Shown here in pieces: positions 9,301 through 18,500 of a stretch of DNA of 64,000 nucleotides. Under the pieces are notes generated by a model. The model saw nothing but the letters and a program-made list of their open reading frames with translations. It did not search any database and was not told the DNA's origin. This DNA comes from Hyalella azteca (taxonomy: Eukaryota; Arthropoda; Malacostraca; Amphipoda; Hyalellidae): the NCBI RefSeq assembly GCF_000764305.2, contig NW_025945971.1, forward strand, positions 48,796-112,795. Reading direction: 5' to 3'. Each line of letters opens with the position of its first letter. Positions within the stretch are counted from its first letter, which is position 1. The position numbers and the translations under genes are program-made.

Positions 9301-11821
9301 TTTCAAACACTTTCACATTCTTTCTTTCTTAACTTCGGTGTATCACATTTTTATAAAATTGTAATCTAACGTTCTAAAAATTCGAGTGTTTATTATTGTC
9401 ACTGCAACTTATTACAAAATCTGTAAACGCATCAATTAATAGTGTACAAATACAAAAACATTTCTAGTGAGCTATAGAAATGTTTTTGATGTTCATGATA
9501 GAGACATTTCCACTGTCCTAAATTCAAGTTTCAAGTCTACATTTAATATAATTTTCATTTGTACATATTACAAGTCCACATTTATTATAACTTTCATTTG
9601 CATATATGACAAGTACACATTTAATATAACTTTCATTCATTTGCATATATGACAAGTCCACATTTAATAAAATCTTCATTTGTATATATGACAAGTCCAC
9701 ATTTAATAAAATCTTTATTTGTATATATGACAAGTCCACATTTATTTTAATTTTAATTTGTATATGTGAAAAGTGCACATTAAATATAATTTTCATTTGC
9801 ATATATGATAATAAACTGACAACTTTATCATCACCACCCCGTTATGTTTGATTCGCCAGAGCATCGACAAGTTTATCGTGTCGATCCGCATGAGCGAGTG
9901 GGAGGAGCTTGTGGGTGCCGACTTCGCTGAGCATGGAATCCGGAGGAAAGACGTGGGCATCACTCGGGCCACCTCCGTGCTGGGCATGCGGCCTGAACAA
10001 GTGGAGAACCCGGTGCTTCCTGTGCTTGGTGACAACCCTTGTGAGTGTTACACTGTACTGTTGTGTTAATATGTCGAATCCTGCTCCTGAGCTAGCGATT
10101 ATATACTGATTATGTATATATTATGTACCTACTGATTAGAGCTAGCGGCTCTAATCGTTGTGCAATGTACACTGTAATGGTTATCTCCTGTGCTTGGAGA
10201 CAACCCTTGTGAGTGATACACTGAACTGTTGTGTTAATATGTCGAATCCTACTCATGAGCTAGCGATTATATAATGATTATGTATGTATTGTGTACCTAC
10301 TGATTAGAGCTAGCGGCTCTAATCGTTGTGCAATGTATACTGTAAGGGTTATCTCCTGTGCTTGGAGATAACCCTTGTGAGTGTTACACTGTACTGTTGT
10401 GTTAATATGTCGAATCCTACTCCTGAGCTAGCGATTATATACTGATTATGTATGTATTATGTACCTACTGATTAGAGCTAGCGGCTCTAATCGTTGTGCA
10501 ATGTACAATGTAAGGGTTATCTCTTGTGATTGAAGATAACCCTGGTGAGTGATACACTGTACATTACCAAAGTGGCTGGTCTTTATCAGTACTCAAATTA
10601 GGTTAGTGTCTGGTACAGACAATAACATTTTTGAAAGTGAACCATGCATCGGCAGATTGTAAACTTTTGCATGGACCTGGAGTGAAAGCCCATCCTATGC
10701 ATATCATGGTTACAAATGTGCTGTCAGCAGCAATACTTCATTTGCCCTTATCAAAACACTTCTCTGACTCAACACTGCGCTAGAAAACACGGTGCGACAC
10801 CAGAGTTATTTATTGTGTTTTTACTTCAACTTTTTACACGTACCGTAACCTCACTGTCAACAGTACACTGTAATGTTCTAAATTTGCAGTCAGGACTTTC
10901 ACACTGCTGGCCCCATAGTAATAAACCCTTGATTATTCTACCGTCGCACATAACTTTTCTACGCCTTCTGCATAATAGAGAGTGCGATTCTGACCTGATT
11001 TGAATACATTTAGCTATGAATGCGGTTTTCCATGAAACTGGATTGTTTTTTTAACACGTCTTCCACGAGCTTTAGTTACGCACGTACGAACTTGTCGACG
11101 TCTATTCATTCAAAAATCTTTGTTGCCGGGCTTTGTGCTTGCGAGGCAAGTTCAAGTAATGGCTGTTTAGTGGAGCTCTTTGTTGTAAGGCAGTTTCTAT
11201 CGAAAATCATTTAGGTTCACGGCATGGTGTGCTAACGATATGTTTTAATTTGGCAGACACTCCACGTTTTGTGTGCTACTTTTCACTTCTTTCAATGTTT
11301 AAACTTGGAATTAAACTCTATATAACATGTTCTAGAGTACTTGTAAATTTTGTTAGTAGGTTTTAGCTTCGAACAGGCAACCATTTCCTGTTCCTGACAA
11401 GTCACGTAAGCGGCATTTTCTGTGTCGACGTCTCATCTGAAGGTTACTTTTATTCTGGGCAATATATATGGGTATACGATGTGACTTTTTTACACGCTAT
11501 AATAGAGCATCGAAGTTTATTTTGAGCTATGGGCAAATAAAATTTGATTTAAAACAAATGATACATGTTTGGAATAACATAAACTTTGATTTAAAACAAA
11601 TAACACATGCATAATAATTATCTCATTCGAGTCTTTTAGACCACCAGAATATATTGACCCGGCTCAAGCGACTCAAGCGGCGTAAAGTATCTGATCTGGA
11701 GGTCGACAAGACAACTCCGGTGTATCGCATCGCGGAGCTGCCCGGCGAGAGCGGTCTGAGCTCAGCGGCTGGGACGAGTGCTACATCTAACGAACGAAGG
11801 GTGGCACCATGTACACCCTAA
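334..11821 (+). CDS. Amt: Ammonium transporter (Amt family), multi-exon gene
   Basis: Membrane channel-like transporter that moves ammonium/ammonia across the plasma membrane; in crustaceans the family serves gill nitrogen excretion (family knowledge). Coding exons read from GT/AG sites and frame: 334-571, 737-1016, 1304-1461, 2815-2956 or 5418-5559, 5996-6171, 6983-7114, 8392-8455, probably 8832-8839, 8880-8968, 9860-10040, 11640-11821 (stop TAA). Using one copy of exons 3 and 4 gives about 549 residues, a normal Amt length. Motifs seen: DDAAWILTATFIIFTMQSG then FGLLEAGCVSMKN in the first helices, and WMFGYGLSFG. The two pore histidines are in VIDVAGSCAVH (exon 3) and GAVAVHG (exon 6). The tail RMSEWEELVGADFAEHGI is typical of animal Amt rather than Rh proteins. 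A polyadenylation-type AATAAA lies at 11938. Odd points: exons 3 and 4 occur twice, and an adapter sits in intron 3. Confidence 0.93.
1304..1461 (+). CDS. Amt: Amt exon 3, copy a
   Basis: The 158-nt exon begins FNFVAYVVFSAVNTVVYC and ends CAVHICGGVSG. It carries the conserved Asp of VID and the first pore histidine. It enters in phase 2 and leaves in phase 1, exactly like the second copy at 3873-4030. It differs from that copy at about 8 of 53 residues (for example SK versus AE after GWLW, and V/I exchanges), so the two are old duplicates rather than a sequencing repeat. Confidence 0.9.
1440..1760. repeat. Degenerate tandem repeat of about 55 bp seeded by the Amt exon 3a donor
   Basis: The exon end and donor (TTTCAG then GTACACAAAA, at 1456-1471) are followed by degenerate copies of the same string at about 1543, 1598, 1653 and 1706 (TTTTAGGCACACAAGATTTT and variants). 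Spacing is about 82, 55, 55 and 53 bp. In the copies the GT of the donor has mostly become GC. Confidence 0.6.
2335..2372. other. Nextera mate-pair junction adapter left in the assembly
   Basis: The 19-base string CTGTCTCTTATACACATCT is directly followed by its reverse complement AGATGTGTATAAGAGACAG, next to an N at 2334. This is the 38-base Tn5 mosaic-end junction made when Nextera mate-pair fragments are circularised. It is not biological. The reading frame through it starts MCIRDR, a known signature of this contamination. It shows that the join between 2333 and 2373 rests on a library artefact. Confidence 0.97.
2373..2815. repeat. 25-bp minisatellite
   Basis: About 17 copies of a 25-bp unit (TTCATATCGTCAGCATCACA plus TTCAG) run from the adapter straight to the Amt exon 4a acceptor. 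The CAG just before the exon is the CGTCAG of the last unit, so the presumed splice acceptor is supplied by the repeat itself. The open frames of 117-149 codons here are products of the repeat and are not genes. Confidence 0.95.
2815..2956 (+). CDS. Amt: Amt exon 4, copy a
   Basis: This 142-nt exon reads ALVAAYLVGPRLGRFDRGDE, then MGSPTTAILGMF and WWGWLGFNCG, with a GTGAGA donor. The first half differs clearly from copy b at 5418-5559. The second half and the following intron are nearly identical to copy b. It enters in phase 1 and leaves in phase 2. The acceptor is less certain because it coincides with the end of the 25-bp minisatellite. Confidence 0.85.
2883..3244. repeat. 362-bp near-identical duplicate (copy 1)
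   Basis: The second half of exon 4a and 288 bp of intron match 5486-5847 at a constant offset of 2603 with only about two substitutions (both in the exon, silent). Identity stops abruptly at CCTTAATT on the right and just before the shared ATGGGG on the left. Flanking exon sequence is far more diverged, so this block was homogenised recently or was joined artificially. Confidence 0.95.
3246..3262 (+). pseudogene. 17-bp remnant of a second Amt exon 2
   Basis: Immediately after the duplicated block, GGAGCTATAGCTGAGAG followed by GTAACT encodes GAIAER plus a splice donor. It corresponds to the end of Amt exon 2 (GAVAER, donor GTAAAA at 1017). Only the last 17 bases of that exon are present. It is followed, as in the main copy, by an intron and by an exon 3 copy. 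Confidence 0.75.
3873..4030 (+). CDS. Amt: Amt exon 3, copy b
   Basis: The exon has the same length and phases as copy a and reads FNFVAYVIFSAVNTVVYC to CGVHLCGGASG, with the VID aspartate and pore histidine intact and no frame damage. Flanking AG and GT sites are present (CACCAG before, GTCAGA after). It could be an alternative exon of the same gene or belong to a second, partly lost Amt copy. Confidence 0.85.
4031..5417. other. Intron between Amt exons 3b and 4b
   Basis: AT-rich intron with no coding signal that I could support. It contains no obvious tandem repeat and none of the dispersed elements listed here. Confidence 0.5.
5418..5559 (+). CDS. Amt: Amt exon 4, copy b
   Basis: The 142-nt exon reads AFLAAVMVGPRLGRYDHSDA, then PMGSPTTAILGMF and FNCG. 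VMVGPRLGRYDHS resembles the usual Amt sequence more closely than copy a does, so this copy is the more likely partner of exon 5 at 5996. It is intact and in frame. Confidence 0.88.
5486..5847. repeat. 362-bp near-identical duplicate (copy 2)
   Basis: Partner of 2883-3244, covering the second half of exon 4b and the start of its intron. After CCTTAATT the sequence continues as ordinary intron into exon 5 (5996), so this copy has the intact downstream context. Confidence 0.95.
6496..6686 (+). mobile_element. Fold-back dispersed element, copy 1
   Basis: Left part: TCAGTACTCACTGCAGTGAG (palindromic centre CACTGCAGTG) followed by GAGCGTATTTTCTCG. Middle: a GACGGACA/GACAGACA simple-repeat core. 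Right part: TTTTTTCCATAAATGAGAAA and ATGCGCT. The inner ends (GCGCATTTTCTC and GAGAAAATGCGC in the better copies) are inverted repeats. It lies in an Amt intron. Five more copies are in this window. No coding capacity, so it must be non-autonomous; the superfamily is unknown. Confidence 0.8.
8832..8839 (+). CDS. Amt: Candidate 8-nt Amt microexon
   Basis: Exon 7 (8392-8455) ends in phase 2 while exon 8 (8880-8968), whose GGGFYLLG frame is unmistakable, must be entered in phase 1. A short exon whose length leaves remainder 2 on division by 3 is therefore needed in this 424-bp intron. AGAATACG, preceded by GTTCAG and followed by GTTAGT, fits. It would give a junction reading CSREYGGGF. Other Amt proteins have a somewhat longer loop here, so a different exon could be involved. 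Confidence 0.3.
9500..9810. repeat. Tandem repeat of about 32-36 bp
   Basis: Eight or nine copies of a unit like ACAAGTCCACATTTAATATA plus ACTTTCATTTGTATATATG lie in the Amt intron just upstream of exon 9. The open frame across it is repeat-derived. Confidence 0.85.
10019..10560. repeat. 168-bp tandem repeat that includes the Amt exon 9 splice donor
   Basis: The unit begins in the last 20 or so bases of exon 9 (CCTGTGCTTGG...GACAACCCTT), then the donor GTGAGTG and about 140 bp of intron. Copies of GACAACCCTTGTGAGTG or close variants start at 10031, 10199, 10367 and 10535, a period of exactly 168 bp. Only the first is joined to the rest of exon 9. The next two keep a perfect CTTGTGAGTG donor; the fourth has CTGGTGAGTG. 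Confidence 0.95.
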
Positions 11822-13093
11822 GAACAGATGTTCTTCGCATGAATTGTACTATTAACTACACTATACAATGTACAATAGTACTTATTCTACAATTGTACAA
11901 CGTACAATAGTACTTATTCTACCATTGTACAATGTAGAATAAATGATGTTAACCGTTACAATGTAGTATAGTACTTATTGTACTATTGTACAACGTACAT
12001 TTTCATTATTTAAGTTATGTTGAATTTATCTGAACCATCTACTAAATTCTAATATAGATGGGCGAGTGATTACTTTCACAATTTTAGAATATACTCTATT
12101 TTACTGCAAATTGCAGCCAAATCTTTTCGCGTATATTGTATAAAAATGTGAGTTTTAAGAATAATTGTCGGCTGTGGGATCCGATTCACTAAAATTTTAA
12201 AGTGAAGTTGTATTTCACGTCGAAAAATTTTTGGTTGAGCTGAAGCAGTTTGAAACGCTTGAAATTATGCAGTGAATAATAAATCAATCGAAGCTCTTGA
12301 AAAAGACCTAGATTGGCAGAAAAAGTCTGCAAAAAGCTTTTTTGGTAGTAAATGTCATGTAATGTTTTGTGATGTCATGTATTTGGTTCCTAGTTAAGCT
12401 TTATGAATCCATCCACATTGCCGCTAACTATAAAATTCTCGTTCATTAACGACAATTTAAATTGCTGAAAATTATTATTATTGTGGTTAATAAAATACAC
12501 GTAGTCACTCCTGTGACTTTTTTATAACTAAATTACATATATTATTCATCATGAAGTTGCGTAGTTAGCATAAGTTATTCCAATAAATAAGTAACAGGCT
12601 TACTAACTACAACACAAAATGCTTTCTGCAATCCAGTTACAGTTTAAAACTGTAAATTATAATTAGGGTTATGACAAGTCATAATATATGGCTGCCACTA
12701 AGCCACATTAAAAAAGCCAATCATAATGAAGTGCAGCGAAAGTCATTATACATGGCTGCCACAAATACAGCATAAAAAAGAAAATAATAACGAACTGTAT
12801 GGTTGGACATTATAAATGGCTTCTCCAGATATATTCAGAAGCAATTAATAACCTATAAATCTATAATGGATCGAATTTCTGCATATAAGTGATCATGATA
12901 AAGTGAAATGCACCCCTCTGCGCTTGCGATAGCTCTAGTTGGCTGATAATACAAAATCGAGAACCACGCGTAGGAAGATCCATCCTCGGTCATCGTCATC
13001 AGTTTGTATAAGGTTTTTCTCACGATTCAAAATTAAACGCTCAACGCTCTGGATTACTGATACAATTGAAAACGTTGGCTTCATTCGTTAGTT
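11822..13093. other. Intergenic region between convergent Amt and protease genes
   Basis: Contains the Amt 3' region, with AATAAA at 11938 and another at 12278, and short repeats built from TTGTACAATGTACAATAGTA at 11860-12000 whose TTGTACAA cores are palindromic. No gene is visible. Confidence 0.5.
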
Positions 13094-15589
13094 TTAGTTC
13101 ATATGTTGTCTGATCCAGTCACGGTACTTGGAGACTCTCGTGTAAACTCCAGGCAAGTCCTTGTCTGTACACGACCCTGAGCCGAACGACACGATGCCGA
13201 CCTGCACGTAATTCTGAGAGCCTTCTGGGTATTGCATGACCGCTGGGCCTCCGCTGTCACCCTGTAACATTAATGCGGCCATTTTAAATAGGTTCTTAAA
13301 AAGAAGCTGATAAAACTTAATTTTAAACTTAATAAAAATAAAAAGAAGCTGATAAAACTTAAGCATAGGATAATTGTAAATCAATTAGATGCATTTCATG
13401 GTCAACCTCACACGCAACCGTTAATAAAAAATATCACTTTAGAGCAGTAATACAAGTAAATCAATCCGGTTCATTTCAGGGTCTGCCCAGTTTATTCACC
13501 TGCAGTGAAAATGTCTGGTTTCTAAGAAAATCACTTGAAATCGCGTCACCTTATATTAGGATTCTCACTAATATAAATGCTCACATAAATGAAACAATCA
13601 AATGATATTACCGATAATCATGCCATCAAAAATTCCGCTCAAATTGTCATTAGGATTCATTAGTTATACTTCGATAGTGATGTAAAGACATGCGTTCCTT
13701 CAGCAGTGAAGCCAGATAATTTTTCATTACACAATAAAAATTTTATTCACAACAAATAGATCGTTTTTTTCGTGAACCCACATTGCACGAATCTCCGTCA
13801 GAAGCGTCCATGCACATCATAGTGTCAACAATAAAGCTGGACGGAGCGCCATTCTTGTTCCATCGCTCGCCACACAACTTGTTTGTTGTGATGGTCGACG
13901 TCAGCTCCTGCAAGATCGTCTTCAGCTGCTTGCTCTCGTCACGGCCCCAGCCCGTGATGGTGGCTTGCAACTCACCGTCCGTTGGAATATCTGACAATCC
14001 ATAAACATAGTTCATTTGTATGACTAGAATATAACTTTTTAGGATAAGTTAAAGTTGGGATTTAGAGTTTAAGAACCGGGAATCGAGTTCTGGCTTGCGA
14101 AATGAAATAATCGATTAATCAAACAGATTACATTTTATTGATACCAAAACCGATGGAGGCAAAATATATTGCCCGCTAACATTGATGAAATATGGATAAG
14201 CTTACTTCATTTCTAGTTCAGATGATAAATTTATGGCCACTTTAGAGGAATAAATCAGATAGGGTCTTCGAATTATTTCTAATAATCTTTTCAGGATTAA
14301 TTTTTCTCGTACGACCAGTTTATGGTTTCTATAATAGAATTAGAAAATATGATATTTAAAATGTTCCTATTACTGAGGTTGGCAAACACCTGAAATAAAT
14401 AAATATTCACACCTGAGGTTGGCAAGCATATGGGCTGCACTCTATCTGAGTACTGCAGAGGTGTCGTGAGTTTGAGTACCGCCACGTCGTTCTGTAGAGT
14501 ACTTCTTGAGTACGATTCGTGCACGGTAACTTTCTCGACCTTGCCCTCGATGTAAGGGCCGTCGTTGTTATTACTAACGTCCCAGTCCCCGAAGCTTAAT
14601 CGTAGAGGAGCGGGATTGACTCGATAGCTGCGATGAGAAAAGTAGTTCTATGATCTTAGCGTCGACGTATAATACACTGTTAGAAAAATTCCCGTTAACA
14701 GTATTACCGGCGTTTCAGTGGCCGGTCGGCACGTGAAAAGAAACACCGTGTCGCTTTTTTTATTCTTAATTATTTAACACTAGAAATCCGTAGAACATCT
14801 GATAAAAACGGCGAAACAGTGTATTTTCACGGGGCGACCGGCCACTAGAACGCCAGTGGGACCGTTTTTTCACCGTTTTTTCTAACAGTGTATCAAAAAT
14901 TTGAAGGGCGCTTTCTTAATACTTCAACACTGACAAATCTGACGAAAAATATGCCAATTAATAAATTTAGGAATGAATATCACCCATCATATTGCACTCA
15001 TCATCTTGGATTTTACAGTTAATTGTGCTTTCTGCTTAGCCAGGCAGACTTGACTGTGGGAATGCATGCAGGAATGCTATGTCTAAGCAAAAATGAGAAA
15101 ATTCTGATCATTTTCTCGTTATTAGATTTTTTTTCATGGTAACAAACAATGACATTTATTCAGACTTAAAGTGGAGCGTGATGACAGAAATCCTACCATG
15201 AGGAACAGTAATTTTGGGTAGACAACATTATCGCATAAGCTGAAACATGGACTCAGCGTGCAACCAGAAATTATCCAATTTTATGAACTAAAAGGTGCTT
15301 ATGAATATATATCACTTGTTTGCTTAAATCGCAAATTAACTAAGAATTATTACTATTGTGGACTTTTCTTTGCTTTTAAATTCTTACTTAAAAGGTGCTT
15401 ATGTAAAGCACGCATTACTGCACCTGATGACGCAATGTGCTGCGGTGAGGACGTATCTATCACCGATAACTGAGGCACCACAGTGGTATCTTCCACCTAC
15501 AAACATCGCCACCTGCCATGGGTACTCCCGTAGGCCTGCTGGCCTGCCGAACGTGATGCGTGACGTGATATTAGTGGCAGCTCCGCTCC
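13094..15589 (-). CDS. Catalytic-domain exons of the serine protease
   Basis: Four exons encode a complete S1 domain. Activation site: NITSR followed by ITFGRPAG (new N-terminal Ile at residue 395). Triad: His435 in LTAAHC, Asp486 in NDVAVLKL, Ser583 in GDSGGP. The residue at the base of the S1 pocket (chymotrypsin 189) is Asp577 in GDSCNGDSGG, which with the Gly in SFGSG predicts trypsin-like specificity. The loop [12 protein letters not shown] resembles clip-type proteases such as clotting and prophenoloxidase-activating enzymes, but no classical clip domain precedes it. PICLP carries the Cys expected to link to the light chain. No disabling change is seen. Confidence 0.93.
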
Positions 15590-18500
15590 CTGCAAAAATT
15601 GGCAGTGAAAATGAGGATTCATTTTGAAAATGTGTGAAAATGAGGATTCTTAAGAAATGAGGATTATGTACCAGTGACATTGACACTGGTAATGAGGATT
15701 CTTAAGAAATGAGTGAAAATGAGTGAAAATGAGGATTCAAGTGTTTACATTTGGATCATTGATAGGTAACATATAATATAATTTCTTGTGCATATTAGGA
15801 AAATTGTATAGCCTTGGAGGTAATTGTTTAGCCTTGGCATAACAATTAAATTGTTTGGCCGTGGCATACATTATTATTTTTAATTAATTATTAAGAAATT
15901 TGCAGTAGTGAAGGAAATAGGTAAAAAAGGGACGGAATCATTGCCAAGATAAATTTTACTTTCTTTGTAACAGAGAATTTTTGCCCCTTTATAGATAAAT
16001 GTTTAGATAGATGCCCTCATATAGGTAGATTTTTACCCTCATAGAGCTCCATAGAAAGGCCAGCGTCCGGAGACATTGCCTCCGACACGTACGTTTATTA
16101 TGTCAACAATCTTAAACATAATCATGTTTTTTCATATATGAGCATAATGAAATCAAAATTCCAATCAAAATTGAATTTAAATACGTTATGATGTGAGTAA
16201 ATAATTCACAGTAATTGAAGTGACTGTCTTCCACATTCGGTCCCTCGAATGTCAAGTCTCTGATGAACGGATTGTCTCTGGCCACCACGGCAGGCTGGTT
16301 CCTACGATCGCTTGCCACAGAGTTGGCCGCGGCCGAGGTTTTTCGGCTTGTCCACCAGCTTCTGCTCTCAGTGTCGTGAGGTGTGGCAGCGATCTGCGGC
16401 GTATAGTTGCAATTATTAAATCTCACACTGTTGTTACCTATATATTTAATAGAAGCCTTACATTACAACAGTAAAATATAATTTACAACAAGCCCTCTAC
16501 ACTGTTTAGAAAAAAACAACGGTGATCTGCGGCGTATAATTGCAATTATTAAATCTCACACTGTTGTTACCTATATATTCAATAGAAGCCTTACATTACA
16601 ACAGCAAAATATAAGTTACAACAAGCCCTCTACACTGTTAGGAAAAAACGGTGAAAAAACGGTCCCACTGGCATTCTAGTGGCCGGTCGCCCCGTGAAAA
16701 TAAACTGTTTCGCCGTTTTTATAAGATGTTTTACGGATTACTAGTGTTAAATTAGAATAAAAATGGCGACACGGTAATTCTTTTCACATGCCGACCGGCC
16801 ACTGAAACGCCGGTGATACCGTTAACGGTAATTTTTTTAACAGGCACTTCTATATTAAGCATACTTTTCGCTGCAAATGACCGGTAATAAAATGATGAAA
16901 GATAGAGTTATGTGAACATTTTATTCACTGTTCTTAGCAAGAGAAGAAGCTGGATGCTTTTTCGATAAAATTTAATGCTACTCGAAAATATTATCACTCA
17001 TTTTATTATAGGATATTATACGACCTTAGAACTCGTCCTGTCATTATTGCATTCACGTTAAAACTTATTCTTCAATTTCTGAGGTTACAACGAAACTTCT
17101 CCGACACTTATTGTATTTACTTTGAAACTCTCCCTTCAGTTATTGTATTTGCGACGAAACCTCTTCCGCAATCATTGAATTTACGTCAAAAATCGCCCGG
17201 CAACTAATGTATTTACATCAAAATTTACTTCACAATTATTGTTTTTCTCTAAAAACTTGTCGTGAATCTATTGTTTTACGACAAAAACCGTCATACTATA
17301 ATGACTGTATAAATAATAACTTGTACTTGTATATATATTATGAATACAAATATTTATAATATAAATATTAGAAAAATATTGTAAATAATTAACTTGTATA
17401 AATAATAATTGTAATTACGTTAGCATCGCGTTTACGGCGGTCAGATCCTTTGATTCCGCAGCCCCGGAACCCGCCATTGGTTGGGGGCGGGGCAGGAGGC
17501 TGAGGTGAGGGAGGTCTGGAGACAAATGATATATATAAACAAAACTGCAGGAAATAATGAAATATATAATTCATTAACTAAAATATATATGTTGTATAGA
17601 CTGCAAATTTTACTGTGAGCTCCATAATTTTTGTTAGATTTCACCCGTACTTCTATAGATTCGTGATAGGGTTTACAGTTTTCACTGCACTCGTACTTGA
17701 AGTGTATTTCGAATTAGAAAACTTAAAATGCATTTGTCTTGCGCTAATTCGTAATCACAACCGATCCATTCATCGTAATTATTGTTATTTTTGCTCATAT
17801 ACACTTTGCTATTTGTCTTTATTCAATTCGTCACAGATATGATACAGAAGGAGATATTTTCTAATGATTATTGAATAAGTTAATCCGATTATTCATTATA
17901 TATACTTACCTGTTTGTAGTGATAGGACGCGATGTAGAGGGGCGCGTCGTGGTGGGTTTGAGGAAGGGGAATATTGGGGGGAAAACTATATCCGGGAACA
18001 CCGACCCTGTGTGGGGAGACAAGATGGTTTACAAAAGGTAAAGTTTTAAACATAATAAGTTAAGACAAAGACTTCAAAACTCATATAATTGCTTATTAAA
18101 ATTGTGTAGAAAATATTCAATATTACCTTAGAACTTAAGTGATTGATACAAATTTTGGAGAACACTTTATTATTACCATTAGCGTGATTATTACCATTGA
18201 AAACTAGAATACCTACTTCTTGAATTAATATATTAAAGTACTATTGCATAACCTTAAAGATAACAAATTATTTTGACTATGAAGGTAAAAAGCACTAAAT
18301 CCTTGAAATTATTTCAAAGGAATTATGTAAATTCGTTAAGGTTGGGAATAAATTTAAACTTTAACAATTTTATGTTGTTCACTTCAATCATCATAACATA
18401 ATCAGGCGACCGAGTTGTATAAAACTTAAAGCACAACTCAACTAACCTCCCCCTGAACCTCCTCCACTTCCACCCACTGGCCCGCTGGAGACTGGAGGTC

